NCBI GenBank assembly: GCA_046350095.1
Contig: JAXMBA010000004.1
Coordinates: forward strand, 930,001 to 994,000
DNA length: 64,000 nucleotides
Direction of reading: 5' to 3'
Origin: Urbifossiella sp046350095
GTDB lineage: Bacteria; Planctomycetota; Planctomycetia; Gemmatales; Gemmataceae
The notes under the pieces are model-generated. The model saw only the letters and a list, made by a program, of their open reading frames with translations, was not told where the DNA came from and ran no database searches. A program made the translations under genes and the position numbers. Of this stretch, positions 55,171 through 62,940 are shown piece by piece (within the stretch, counting starts at the first letter, position 1; each line of letters starts with the position of its first letter).

Positions 55171-56736
55171 TTAGAGTGTGGGCCCGATGCCCCAGGGGGC
55201 GAACTCCTCCTCGCCGACGCCGTGGAGCTCGCTCTTCGTCTTCTGCCCGCTCGCCGTCGCCAGAATCGCCTCGAAGATCTCGCGGCCCACGTCCTCGACC
55301 GGCGTCCCGGTCAGGATCGGGCCGGCGTTGATGTCCATGTCCGACTCCATCTTCTCGTACAGCGGCGTGTTCGTGGCGATCTTCAGGCACGGCGTAGGCT
55401 TGCACCCGTACACGCTGCCGCGGCCGGTCGTGAACACGCACACGTTCGCCCCGCCGGCCACGATGCCGGTCATGCTCACCGGGTCGTAGCCGGGCGTGTC
55501 CATCACCACGAACCCCTTCGCCGTCACCGGCTCGGCGTACCGCACCACGTCCACCATCGCCGTGCTGCCGGCCTTGGCGATCGCGCCGAGGCTCTTCTCG
55601 TAGATCGTCGTAAGTCCGCCCTCCTTGTTCCCCGGGCTGGGGTTGTTGTTGATCTCGGCCCCGAACACGCCCGTGTACCACTCCCACCACTTGATCCGCT
55701 CGACCAGCTTCTCGCCCACTTCCTGGCTGACGGCCCGGCGCGTCAGGACGTGCTCGGCGCCGTAAATCTCGGTCGTCTCGCCGAGGATGGTCGTGCCGCC
55801 CTGCTGGACGATCAAGTCGGACGCGACGCCCAGCGCCGGGTTCGCCGTCACGCCGCTGTTGCCGTCGGACCCGCCGCAGTTGGTACCCAGAATGAGGTGC
55901 TTGGCAGGCAGTGGCACACGCTTCACCTCGTTCATCCGCGGCAGCAGTTCGGCCAGCGCCTTCACGCCGGCGTCCACGGTCTTGCCGATACCGCCGGCCT
56001 CCTGGATGGTGATGATCGTCGGCGGCTGCTTCGACCCGCCGATCTGAATCAGGCCTTCCGCCTCGACCAGGTGCGTCGCCTGCACGATCTCGCAGCCGAG
56101 GCCGACGATGATGAACCCGGCGATGTTCGGGTGCTTGGCGAACCCGGCAAGGGTGCGCTCCAGTTGGCGGTGGTCCGGCCCCTCGTACTGCATCGCGCAC
56201 CCGCCGCGGTGGACGATCGGCACCACGCCGTCCACGTTCGGGTAGTCGCGGAGGATGCCACTCATCCGCACCTTCTCGGCGATGTATTTGCTCGCGCTCG
56301 CGGAGCAGTTCACCGTGCTGATGATGGCGACGTAGTTGCGCGTGCCGTATCGCTGGTGGTCGGGCCGGCTGCTTCCGCGGTCGTAGCCCAGGAACGTGCG
56401 GTACTCGGCCGGCGGCGGGAGCGGGGCCGGGCGGTCGGCGCAGTAGGCGTAGTCACGCTCGAAGCTGCCGAGCTTAACGTTCTGCACGTGGACGTGCTCG
56501 CCGACGGCGATGTTCCGCCCGGCGAAGCCGATGACCTGGCCGTACTTGTTCACCGCGTCTCCTTCGGGGATCGGCCGCACGGCGAACTTGTGGCCCATCT
56601 TCACCGGAGCGGACACGGTGACCGTGCCGCCGTCGAGCCGCAGCGCGGTTCCTCCGGGGATCGGCTTGCGGGCGACGGCGACGTTGTCGCCGGGGCGGAG
56701 GTGGACGGCGAACTCGGATAGCGGCACGGAGGACAT
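55171..56736 (-). CDS. UxaA/GarD-family sugar-acid dehydratase
   Basis: The 521-residue protein combines an N-terminal SAF-type domain (about residues 12-90: LRPGDNVAVARKPIPGGTAL, NKYGQVIGFAGRNIAVGEHV) with the galactarate/altronate dehydratase body. Visible motifs are GYDRGSSRPDHQRYGTRNYV, VHRGGCAMQYEGPDHRQLER, ILGTNCGGSDGNSGVTANPA and DTPGYDPVSMTGIVAGGANV. UxaA and GarD usually have about 495-520 residues, so it is full-length and fused. It dehydrates a hexarate or hexonate; altronate versus galactarate cannot be decided here. No uronate pathway partner is near. Confidence 0.9.
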   Translation of the reverse strand: MSSVPLSEFAVHLRPGDNVAVARKPIPGGTALRLDGGTVTVSAPVKMGHKFAVRPIPEGDAVNKYGQVIGFAGRNIAVGEHVHVQNVKLGSFERDYAYCADRPAPLPPPAEYRTFLGYDRGSSRPDHQRYGTRNYVAIISTVNCSASASKYIAEKVRMSGILRDYPNVDGVVPIVHRGGCAMQYEGPDHRQLERTLAGFAKHPNIAGFIIVGLGCEIVQATHLVEAEGLIQIGGSKQPPTIITIQEAGGIGKTVDAGVKALAELLPRMNEVKRVPLPAKHLILGTNCGGSDGNSGVTANPALGVASDLIVQQGGTTILGETTEIYGAEHVLTRRAVSQEVGEKLVERIKWWEWYTGVFGAEINNNPSPGNKEGGLTTIYEKSLGAIAKAGSTAMVDVVRYAEPVTAKGFVVMDTPGYDPVSMTGIVAGGANVCVFTTGRGSVYGCKPTPCLKIATNTPLYEKMESDMDINAGPILTGTPVEDVGREIFEAILATASGQKTKSELHGVGEEEFAPWGIGPTL

Positions 56737-57013
56737 CGCGGCGGGTTCCTGTGGGAGGGGGGGGAATCAGTTCACTCTACCGGATGAAGGCACGGCCGGG
56801 AACCCGGGCCGGTCGGGGGGGTTGTGCCGGGCGGGCGGGCGGCCGCGCCGGGTTTCATCCGTGGCGGCCGCCCGGAAGCGCGGCGTGGGTGCCGTACCCC
56901 GGTAAACTCACGGAAGCGAGCGGGAGACGTGTCCGTTGCCGGGTCTTCCCCTATCCTGACGGCCAACCACCTCGCCCGCCGGACCCCGGGGGCGCACCGC
57001 GGAAAGGTCGGCG

Positions 57014-57199
57014 ATGGAAAAAGGGCTCTGCTACGGGGCGCTCGGCGTCGCCGCACTGATGCTCGTGGTCTTCCTGCTCGACCTCGTCGCGGGGTTCCCG
57101 TTCGGCGGCAGCCCCTTCATGCTCCTCGACATCCTCGGCATCGTCTCGGCCGGAATCATCGGCTACCTGGCATTCAACGCCAGCCAGGATTTGAAGTAG
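57014..57199 (+). CDS. Small membrane protein, two helices
   Basis: The 61-residue frame starts at an ATG behind GGAAAGGTCGGCG. It holds two hydrophobic helices, YGALGVAALMLVVFLLDLVA and MLLDILGIVSAGIIGYLAF, joined by a short FPFGGSP turn, and a polar end. I do not recognise a family; small two-helix proteins of this kind occur widely in planctomycetes. It is monocistronic, with a divergent 277-base gap upstream in which I see nothing else. Confidence 0.6.
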   Translation: MEKGLCYGALGVAALMLVVFLLDLVAGFPFGGSPFMLLDILGIVSAGIIGYLAFNASQDLK

Positions 57200-57219
57200 C
57201 GCAGGGGTCCACGCACGAG

Positions 57220-57270
57220 CCGAAATTATTGTTTCCGGCGCCCCCTTACTCGGGTCGCGGAAACATGTCA
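57220..57270 (-). repeat. REP-like palindromic element, copy 2
   Basis: The reverse complement reads tgacatgtttccgcgacc... to ...aaacaataatttcgg and matches the element at 8438-8487 along about 50 bases. The conserved ends are tgacatgtttccg and ggaaacaa with aattt/aattcgg. It sits between the convergent small membrane gene and the cobA-hemD fusion. Copy number elsewhere is unknown. Confidence 0.75.
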
Positions 57271-57320
57271 CCGCGTCAGAAAAAAGACTGTTTAATACGG
57301 CCGAGCGACGCACTCCCCCG

Positions 57321-58895
57321 TCACGGGTGCGAATCAGTCCCCTCGTGCCGCACCAGCCGAATCAGCGCGTCGATCATCCCGTCGGCGGTGAACGTCGTCG
57401 CCTCCGCGGCCACCGGGTAACCCAGCCGCCGGACGGCGCCTCCTGTCTCGGGGCTGATCGCCACGAGCTTCACCTCGCCGCGCTCGACCCGCCCGCGGAT
57501 CGTGTCGTCGAACCCCGCCAGTAGGTTCTCGGCGATCCGGGTGCTGGGTAGCGTCACGTAGCGGATCTCGCCGCGGCGGAGGGCGTCGAGGACGGCGGGG
57601 TCCGGTCTCGCGGCGTCGGCCTGGTCGTAGGCCGTCACCTGCCCCACGACCGCCGCCACCTTCGCCAACTCGACGCGGATCACGTCGCGGCCGCGGTTCG
57701 CCCGTGCCAGCAGCACCCGCTGCCCGGCGACGTGCGGGGCGAGCGCGGCCGCCAGCCCCTCGGACGAGAACGATTCGGCCGGCACCACGTCGGCGCGGAG
57801 GCGGTACTCGCGCAGGGCGTCGGCCGTCTTCGGGCCGATGGCGGCGAACTTCACGCGGCCCACGTCGCGCAGGTCGCGCCCGAGCTCGTCGAGGCGGCGG
57901 AACAGGCCGTGCACGCCGTTCGCGCTCGTGAACACGACCCAGTCCCACTTGCCGTCGCGCACGTCCGCCAACGCCCGGTCGAGCGGGGCGGGATCGGCCG
58001 GCGGGCGGATTTCGACCGTCGGCATCTGGGACACGACGGCCCCGAGGTGCTCGAGCCGCCGTACCATCCCCGCGGCCTGGTGGGCCGGTCGGGTCACCAG
58101 CACGCGCCGGCCGAACAGCGGCCGCGACTCCCACCACGCCGCCGCCGGCCGGTGCGCCACCGGGTCGCCGACGACGATGAGCCCGGGGGCTTCGAGGCCG
58201 GCGTTGCGGCGGGCGGGTTCCAGGTCGGCGAGGCGGGCGTACACCGCACGCTGCTCGCCGGTGCTGGCCCGCTCCACGATCGCGGCCGGCGTGTCGGGGT
58301 TTTTGCCGTGCTTCAGCAGTTCCGCAACGATGACCGGCAGCCGGGCCACGCCCATGTAGATGCACAGCGTGCCGGGGAACGCGGCGAGCGCCTTCCAGTC
58401 GAGGCGGTTGCCGGGCTTGTTCGGTAGCTCGTGCCCCGTCACCAGCGCCACGGCACTGGCGTAGTTGCGGTGCGTGAGCGGGATCTCGAGGAACGCCCCG
58501 GCGGCGAGTGCGGCGGTGACGCCGGGGACGATCTCGTAGCCGACGCCGGCCGTCCGCAGCGCCTCGGCCTCCTCGCCGCCGCGGCCGAACACGAGCGGGT
58601 CCCCGCCCTTCAGCCGTACCACCGTCTTGCCGTCCCGGCCGTACCGAATGAGCAGCTCGTGGATGTGCGGGTACTTGTCGGGGTGAGTCCCAGGCAGGTC
58701 GCGGACGCACACCTTTTCCGCGGCCGGGTTCGCCAGGTCGAGCAGCCGCAGCGGCACGAGTTGGTCGTACAGCACGAGGTCGGCGCGGGCCAGCACCTCC
58801 GCCGCGCGGACGGTCAGCAGCCCCGGGTTGCCGGGGCCGGCGCCCACCAGGAAGACGGTAGGCTCGGCGGGGTCTAGTTGCTGCAGGGGGCTCAT
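57321..58895 (-). CDS. Fused uroporphyrinogen-III C-methyltransferase / uroporphyrinogen-III synthase
   Basis: The 524-residue bifunctional protein makes and methylates uroporphyrinogen III for sirohaem or cobalamin. The N-terminal CobA/SUMT half has VFLVGAGPGNPGLLTVRAAE, VVRLKGGDPLVFGRGGEEAE and YEIVPGVTAALAAG, and ends near residue 250. The HemD half starts RRVLVTRPAHQAAGMVRRLE (about 268) and has WVVFTSANGVHGLFRRLDEL and FAAIGPKTADALREY. Both halves look complete. It starts 25 bases before a long inverted repeat and is followed by the palindrome at 57220-57270. Confidence 0.94.
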   Translation of the reverse strand: MSPLQQLDPAEPTVFLVGAGPGNPGLLTVRAAEVLARADLVLYDQLVPLRLLDLANPAAEKVCVRDLPGTHPDKYPHIHELLIRYGRDGKTVVRLKGGDPLVFGRGGEEAEALRTAGVGYEIVPGVTAALAAGAFLEIPLTHRNYASAVALVTGHELPNKPGNRLDWKALAAFPGTLCIYMGVARLPVIVAELLKHGKNPDTPAAIVERASTGEQRAVYARLADLEPARRNAGLEAPGLIVVGDPVAHRPAAAWWESRPLFGRRVLVTRPAHQAAGMVRRLEHLGAVVSQMPTVEIRPPADPAPLDRALADVRDGKWDWVVFTSANGVHGLFRRLDELGRDLRDVGRVKFAAIGPKTADALREYRLRADVVPAESFSSEGLAAALAPHVAGQRVLLARANRGRDVIRVELAKVAAVVGQVTAYDQADAARPDPAVLDALRRGEIRYVTLPSTRIAENLLAGFDDTIRGRVERGEVKLVAISPETGGAVRRLGYPVAAEATTFTADGMIDALIRLVRHEGTDSHP

Positions 58896-58913
58896 AACTC
58901 ACTTGGGACGCGG

Positions 58914-59002
58914 AATGACCAGTTACCAGTGACCCACCAGTGACCAGGGACAGAACCCACCGTTTTCCTTGGTCGGTGGTAGGTCATTGGTAATTGGTCA
59001 TT
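58914..59002. repeat. Inverted repeat with GACCAGT-period arms
   Basis: The left arm 58914-58948 (aatgaccagttaccagtgac onward) and right arm 58967-59002 are reverse complements over about 35 bases with several mismatches and one indel. The loop is about 18 bases. Each arm is a degenerate tandem of gaccagt/taccagt units. It sits between tatC and cobA-hemD, both minus strand, and has the same architecture as 5401, 12795 and 27444. Confidence 0.82.
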
Positions 59003-59015
59003 CCCGCGCGGCGGG

Positions 59016-60188
59016 TCAGACGGCGACCTCCTCGGCCGCCGGCTCGTCGGCGTCGGCCGGGTCGAACCCCGGGAAGTAGTAGCAGAACACGATGCCGGCG
59101 AGGTACAGGCCGAACATCGGTACGAACAGGTAGCCCATCGTCACGATGTCCGGCGTCGGCGTGATGAGGGCCGCGAACAGCGCCAGCACGAAGCACGCCC
59201 CGCGCCACTTCCGCAGGTAGTCGGCGGCGCTGAACAGGCCGATGCGGTTCAGGAAGATCATCACCAGCGGCGTCTGGAACGACAGCCCGAACACCAGCGG
59301 CAGGATCAGTGCCAGGCCCAGCCACTCGTTCAGCCGGATGTCCGGGTCGATGTTGAGCCACTCGTTGAACTTGAGCAGCGCCTTAACCGCCCCCGGAAGC
59401 ACGACGAACTGGCACAGCAGCACGCCGGACACGAACAGGATCAGGCTCGGCAGGAAGATGATGCGGATGTACCGCTTCTCGTGCGGGTACATCCCGGCCC
59501 CGACGAACGCCCAGAACTGGTAGAACAGCCACGGGCTCGACAGCACGATGCCGCAGACGATCGACACCTTGAAGTAGACGACCAGCGACTCCTGCGCGCT
59601 GAGGGTGGTCAAGTAGCCTTTGGCCCCGACGAGCGCGTCGCCCTGGTTGCTGAACGAGCTGATGTACCCGGGGTAAACCTTGAGCGTGGTGGCGATCTCC
59701 TTCGGCGCCCCCTCCTTCGGCTGGCCGAACACGGGGACGAACGCCTCCACCGGGATCACCACCGGCATCTCCTTCGGGGCACCCAGCAGTACTCGCCGCT
59801 CGTCGTCCGTCAGAACGGTGAGGGAGTTGTCGTTGTCCGCCAACTTCTTGCGGACCCGATCGACCTCGTCCTGCTCCGACATCCCCACCTTCGACACCCG
59901 CTCCTGCTCGGCCTTCACCGTGCGGCGGTAGTAGAAATCCCGGACCTGCGTCTCGACCGGGTCGGTGATGACCTCGAACATCGGCTTGCCGACGCCGATC
60001 TTGGAGTTGCCGACGGCGCTGCCGATGCCGTCGAGGACGAACCCGAAGCACATCAGGACGACGAGCCCGACGAGGGCGCGGATCATCCGCATCCGCAGCT
60101 CTTCGAGGTGCTCCCCGAAGGTCATCCGGGTGTCGTCGAAGATGTCGTCCGGGTATTCGTGGCTGCGCTGGCTTTTCCGGGAAAGCAT
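59016..60188 (-). CDS. tatC: Sec-independent protein translocase TatC with large extracytoplasmic insertion
   Basis: TatC recognises twin-arginine signals; at least three proteins encoded in this window carry such signals. The 390-residue protein has the N-terminal FGEHLEELRMRMIRALVGLV motif. It also has SLVVYFKVSIVCGIVLSSPW, FYQFWAFVGAGMYPHEKR and later helices with FGLSFQTPLVMIFLNRIG and ALITPTPDIVTMGYLFVPM. Between the first and second helices lies an insertion of over 100 residues (about 60-190) rich in charged residues, compared with a loop of about 40 in E. coli TatC (258 residues). No tatA/tatB gene is adjacent. Confidence 0.93.
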   Translation of the reverse strand: MLSRKSQRSHEYPDDIFDDTRMTFGEHLEELRMRMIRALVGLVVLMCFGFVLDGIGSAVGNSKIGVGKPMFEVITDPVETQVRDFYYRRTVKAEQERVSKVGMSEQDEVDRVRKKLADNDNSLTVLTDDERRVLLGAPKEMPVVIPVEAFVPVFGQPKEGAPKEIATTLKVYPGYISSFSNQGDALVGAKGYLTTLSAQESLVVYFKVSIVCGIVLSSPWLFYQFWAFVGAGMYPHEKRYIRIIFLPSLILFVSGVLLCQFVVLPGAVKALLKFNEWLNIDPDIRLNEWLGLALILPLVFGLSFQTPLVMIFLNRIGLFSAADYLRKWRGACFVLALFAALITPTPDIVTMGYLFVPMFGLYLAGIVFCYYFPGFDPADADEPAAEEVAV

Positions 60189-60399
60189 CGGTATACCCCC
60201 CGCGCGGGTGGAGCGGGACGAATCCCAACCACGAGGCGAAGGTGCTCGACCGGTTGGCAGGAACGGACTCGGCGGAAGGTCGGGGGTATCCTAGCGACCC
60301 GACCCCCCCGACTCAAGTTCCGGGGCGGCCGCGGCCGCCCCGGACGCGCGGGGCGGGTAGAATTGTACCGGACGGACCCACCTACCGGGAGGCCGGGCG

Positions 60400-60630
60400 A
60401 TGACGCGGCTTCTGCTGCTCGGGCTGATTCTGGCGGTCGCCGGCTGCACCCGCTACGAAGGGCCGCTGGAGGTGTACCAAAAGAACCGCGCCGGCGACCG
60501 GGCCGACCGGCCCGGGTACACCATCGAGGAGCAGAAGGCCCGCGCCCGCGAACGGCTCACCACCTTCGAAGACAACCTCGAGCGCTACCCGTCGGCCGGC
60601 ATCGACCGCCCCGGCGGCGTGGGGCGGTAG
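60400..60630 (+). CDS. Small lipoprotein
   Basis: The 76-residue product has a signal peptide ending in a lipobox: MTRLLLLGLILAVAGC, with Cys16 as the lipidated residue. The mature part is charged and proline/glycine-rich with IEEQKARARERLTTFEDNLE, a probable helix. No known domain is seen. It is read convergently to the cytochrome-TPR gene, with one base between the stop codons. The upstream 211-base gap is shared with tatC, which reads away. Confidence 0.7.
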   Translation: MTRLLLLGLILAVAGCTRYEGPLEVYQKNRAGDRADRPGYTIEEQKARARERLTTFEDNLERYPSAGIDRPGGVGR

Positions 60631-60631
60631 C

Positions 60632-62761
60632 CTACAGGCCCTCCAACTCCGTCAACTTCCGCTCCGCCGCCCGGACCGAGTTCGGCTGCTTCTCGTGCGC
60701 CACGGCCACCGCCCGCCGGGCGGCCGCGAGGGCTTCCGGCCGGTTCCCCGCGGCGGCCAGCGCGTCGGCCAGCGACACCAACACGTCGGCGCTGTCGTAG
60801 CGGGTCAGGCGTGCCGCCCGGCGGGCGGCGTCGAGCGCCGCCGGCGCGTCGCCGAGTTGCCGGCGGGCGTGGGAGAGCCCCTGCCAGGCGCCGGAGTGTC
60901 GGGGGTTGGCGGCCGTCGCCCGGGCGAACCGGTCGGCGGCGCCGGCCCCGTCGCCCAGATCGAGCAACGCCAGCCCCCAGCGGTACAGCACGTCCGCCGA
61001 CCGCGGCGTCAGCCGGTCCGTCTTCTCGAAGTAGTCCGCCGCGGCCCTCGGGTTGCCGTTCAGGTACGCCATCCAGCCGAGCATGTTGTACCCGTAGGGG
61101 TCGTCCGGGTCGGACCTGGCCACCGCCTCCAGGTGGCCGAGCGCGGCGTTGGGGTCGCCGAGGGTGGCGAGGAGCGTGCCGAGCTTCCCCCGGGCGGACG
61201 CCCAGTTCGGCTTCACCGTGAGCAGCTGTTCGATCCGGGCGACGGCCTCACGAGTGCGCCCCGCGGCCTGATCGCGCTCCGCCGCGTAGAACCCGTCGTC
61301 CAGCGAAACCTTCCGCTCGACCGCCGCCTTCACGCGGGCGGCGGCCAGCGGCGACGGGTCGAACCGGGCCGCCTCGCGGGCCGCGCCGATCGCCTGAAAG
61401 AAGCGGTACTCCTTCGCGTCCTGCTCCGACTCCGCGGCGTAGTGCTTGGCCAACAGCGCCGCCAGTTCCGCGGCCCGGGCCTTGTCCGCCGCGTCGGGCC
61501 GGGCACGGTAGTACTCCCACAACACTTCTTCCCTCGCTACCGGGTGGACGGCGATGCGGTGATCGGTGGGGCGGACCGGGAAGACGTACTGCTCGGCCGC
61601 GGTGTGGAAGTTGACCGCCACCCGGGTGTACCGGGGCATGTGGCAGCCGACACAGTCGGCCCGCACCGCCTCGGGGAGTTTGGGCTGCTCGCGGCAGTCG
61701 GGCGGCGAATGGCACTTCGCGCAGGCGCCGCGCACGGCCGCCGGCTCGGACGCCTTGTGCGGGTTGTGGCAGGTCACGCAGGTGAGCGAGTCCGACTTCG
61801 TGTAGCACTTGCTCTGCCGCATGTAGCCGGCCTGCCCGGCGACGTGGTCGTTCTCCCGCCCGGTCGCCGCGAGCGTGTAGAAGTGGTCGTCCACCTTGTC
61901 CCCGGGGCGGAACGCGAACGGCTTCCCCTTCGCCCGCATGGCGTTGCTGTGGCACTGCCCGCACACGTCGGTGAGGCGCTCGCGCGACAGCCGGCCGGGG
62001 TGGACGGTGGCGTGCCCGTCCCCGCCGCGGGCGGGGTTGGCCCGGTGGTAGGTGGTGTGGTCCCGGCCGGGGCCGTGGCAGTTCTCGCACGTGACCCCGA
62101 GCACGGCATCGGCCCGCTTGAACTCGTTCGCAGTGCCGGGGACGTGCGCGAGCCAGGTGTTGTGGCACTCGACGCACCGGGTGGTGGTGGTGCGGGTGAA
62201 GTCGGTGGGGTGGTTCGGGTCGAAGCGCTGCTCTCCCCACTCGCCGGTGGGGTGGAGCCACCCGAGGGGCAACTCGAACAGCCGGTCGCCCTTCCAGGTG
62301 AAGTACACTTCGTCCGCGTTGCCCGCGGAGCCGTACACCAGATCGATGCGGTCGGCGAATCGGTTTGCCCCGCGGCTCACGGTCTGGGTGTACTCGCCCC
62401 CCCGCTGCGACACCTCGATGCGAGCGCCGGGCGGGGCGTAGGGCGTGTAGGAGGCCGGGACCGCCGACGCCGGCATCGGCCCCCGTTCGGCCGGCCAGCA
62501 GGCGCGGTAGTGGCGAGTCTTCTCGAACCCCTCGACGCGGGCGGCGTGGCACTCCCGGCACGCCTGCGGGCCGACGTACCCGGGGTTCGTCTCGGCGGGC
62601 GGGGGGCCGTCATCGGGCTCTTCGAGCAGCGTCACGACCCCCGGCGGGAGTGGCGGCAACTCCGGGCGGGGCCACTTCCACCAGCCCACGACCGCGGCCG
62701 CCACGAGCAGCCCGACCCCGAGCCATCGGAGGTTCGTGCGCCGGTGTGGGTCTGCGGTCAT
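60632..62761 (-). CDS. Seven-haem cytochrome c with C-terminal TPR domain
   Basis: The 709-residue protein has one N-terminal membrane anchor (about 12-27), seven CxxCH motifs in the first half (CRECH, CVECH, CENCH, CGQCH, CVTCH, CAKCH, CVGCH) and about four TPR repeats after residue 480, for example ALGHLEAVARSDPDDPYGYN and GAADRFARATAANPRHSGAW. This arrangement belongs to the NrfA/octahaem-like cytochrome-TPR proteins of planctomycetes. An electron-transfer or redox-enzyme role in the periplasm is inferred; no catalytic haem with a lysine ligand (CxxCK) is seen. Confidence 0.85.
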   Translation of the reverse strand: MTADPHRRTNLRWLGVGLLVAAAVVGWWKWPRPELPPLPPGVVTLLEEPDDGPPPAETNPGYVGPQACRECHAARVEGFEKTRHYRACWPAERGPMPASAVPASYTPYAPPGARIEVSQRGGEYTQTVSRGANRFADRIDLVYGSAGNADEVYFTWKGDRLFELPLGWLHPTGEWGEQRFDPNHPTDFTRTTTTRCVECHNTWLAHVPGTANEFKRADAVLGVTCENCHGPGRDHTTYHRANPARGGDGHATVHPGRLSRERLTDVCGQCHSNAMRAKGKPFAFRPGDKVDDHFYTLAATGRENDHVAGQAGYMRQSKCYTKSDSLTCVTCHNPHKASEPAAVRGACAKCHSPPDCREQPKLPEAVRADCVGCHMPRYTRVAVNFHTAAEQYVFPVRPTDHRIAVHPVAREEVLWEYYRARPDAADKARAAELAALLAKHYAAESEQDAKEYRFFQAIGAAREAARFDPSPLAAARVKAAVERKVSLDDGFYAAERDQAAGRTREAVARIEQLLTVKPNWASARGKLGTLLATLGDPNAALGHLEAVARSDPDDPYGYNMLGWMAYLNGNPRAAADYFEKTDRLTPRSADVLYRWGLALLDLGDGAGAADRFARATAANPRHSGAWQGLSHARRQLGDAPAALDAARRAARLTRYDSADVLVSLADALAAAGNRPEALAAARRAVAVAHEKQPNSVRAAERKLTELEGL

Positions 62762-62940
62762 CGCGGCGACTCGTCACAGGGGAACCGTCAGGGTATCACA
62801 CGCGGGGCGCCGAAAGTAGCGGGCGCGAATACTCCGGGGCGGCTGGCGAATCCCCACCAGTAGCGGGTAATTCGGTTGCCGCACCGCCGCCGGCCGGACG
62901 ACAATACCCGCGACCCACCACCCGCACCGATGAGGCCGTC

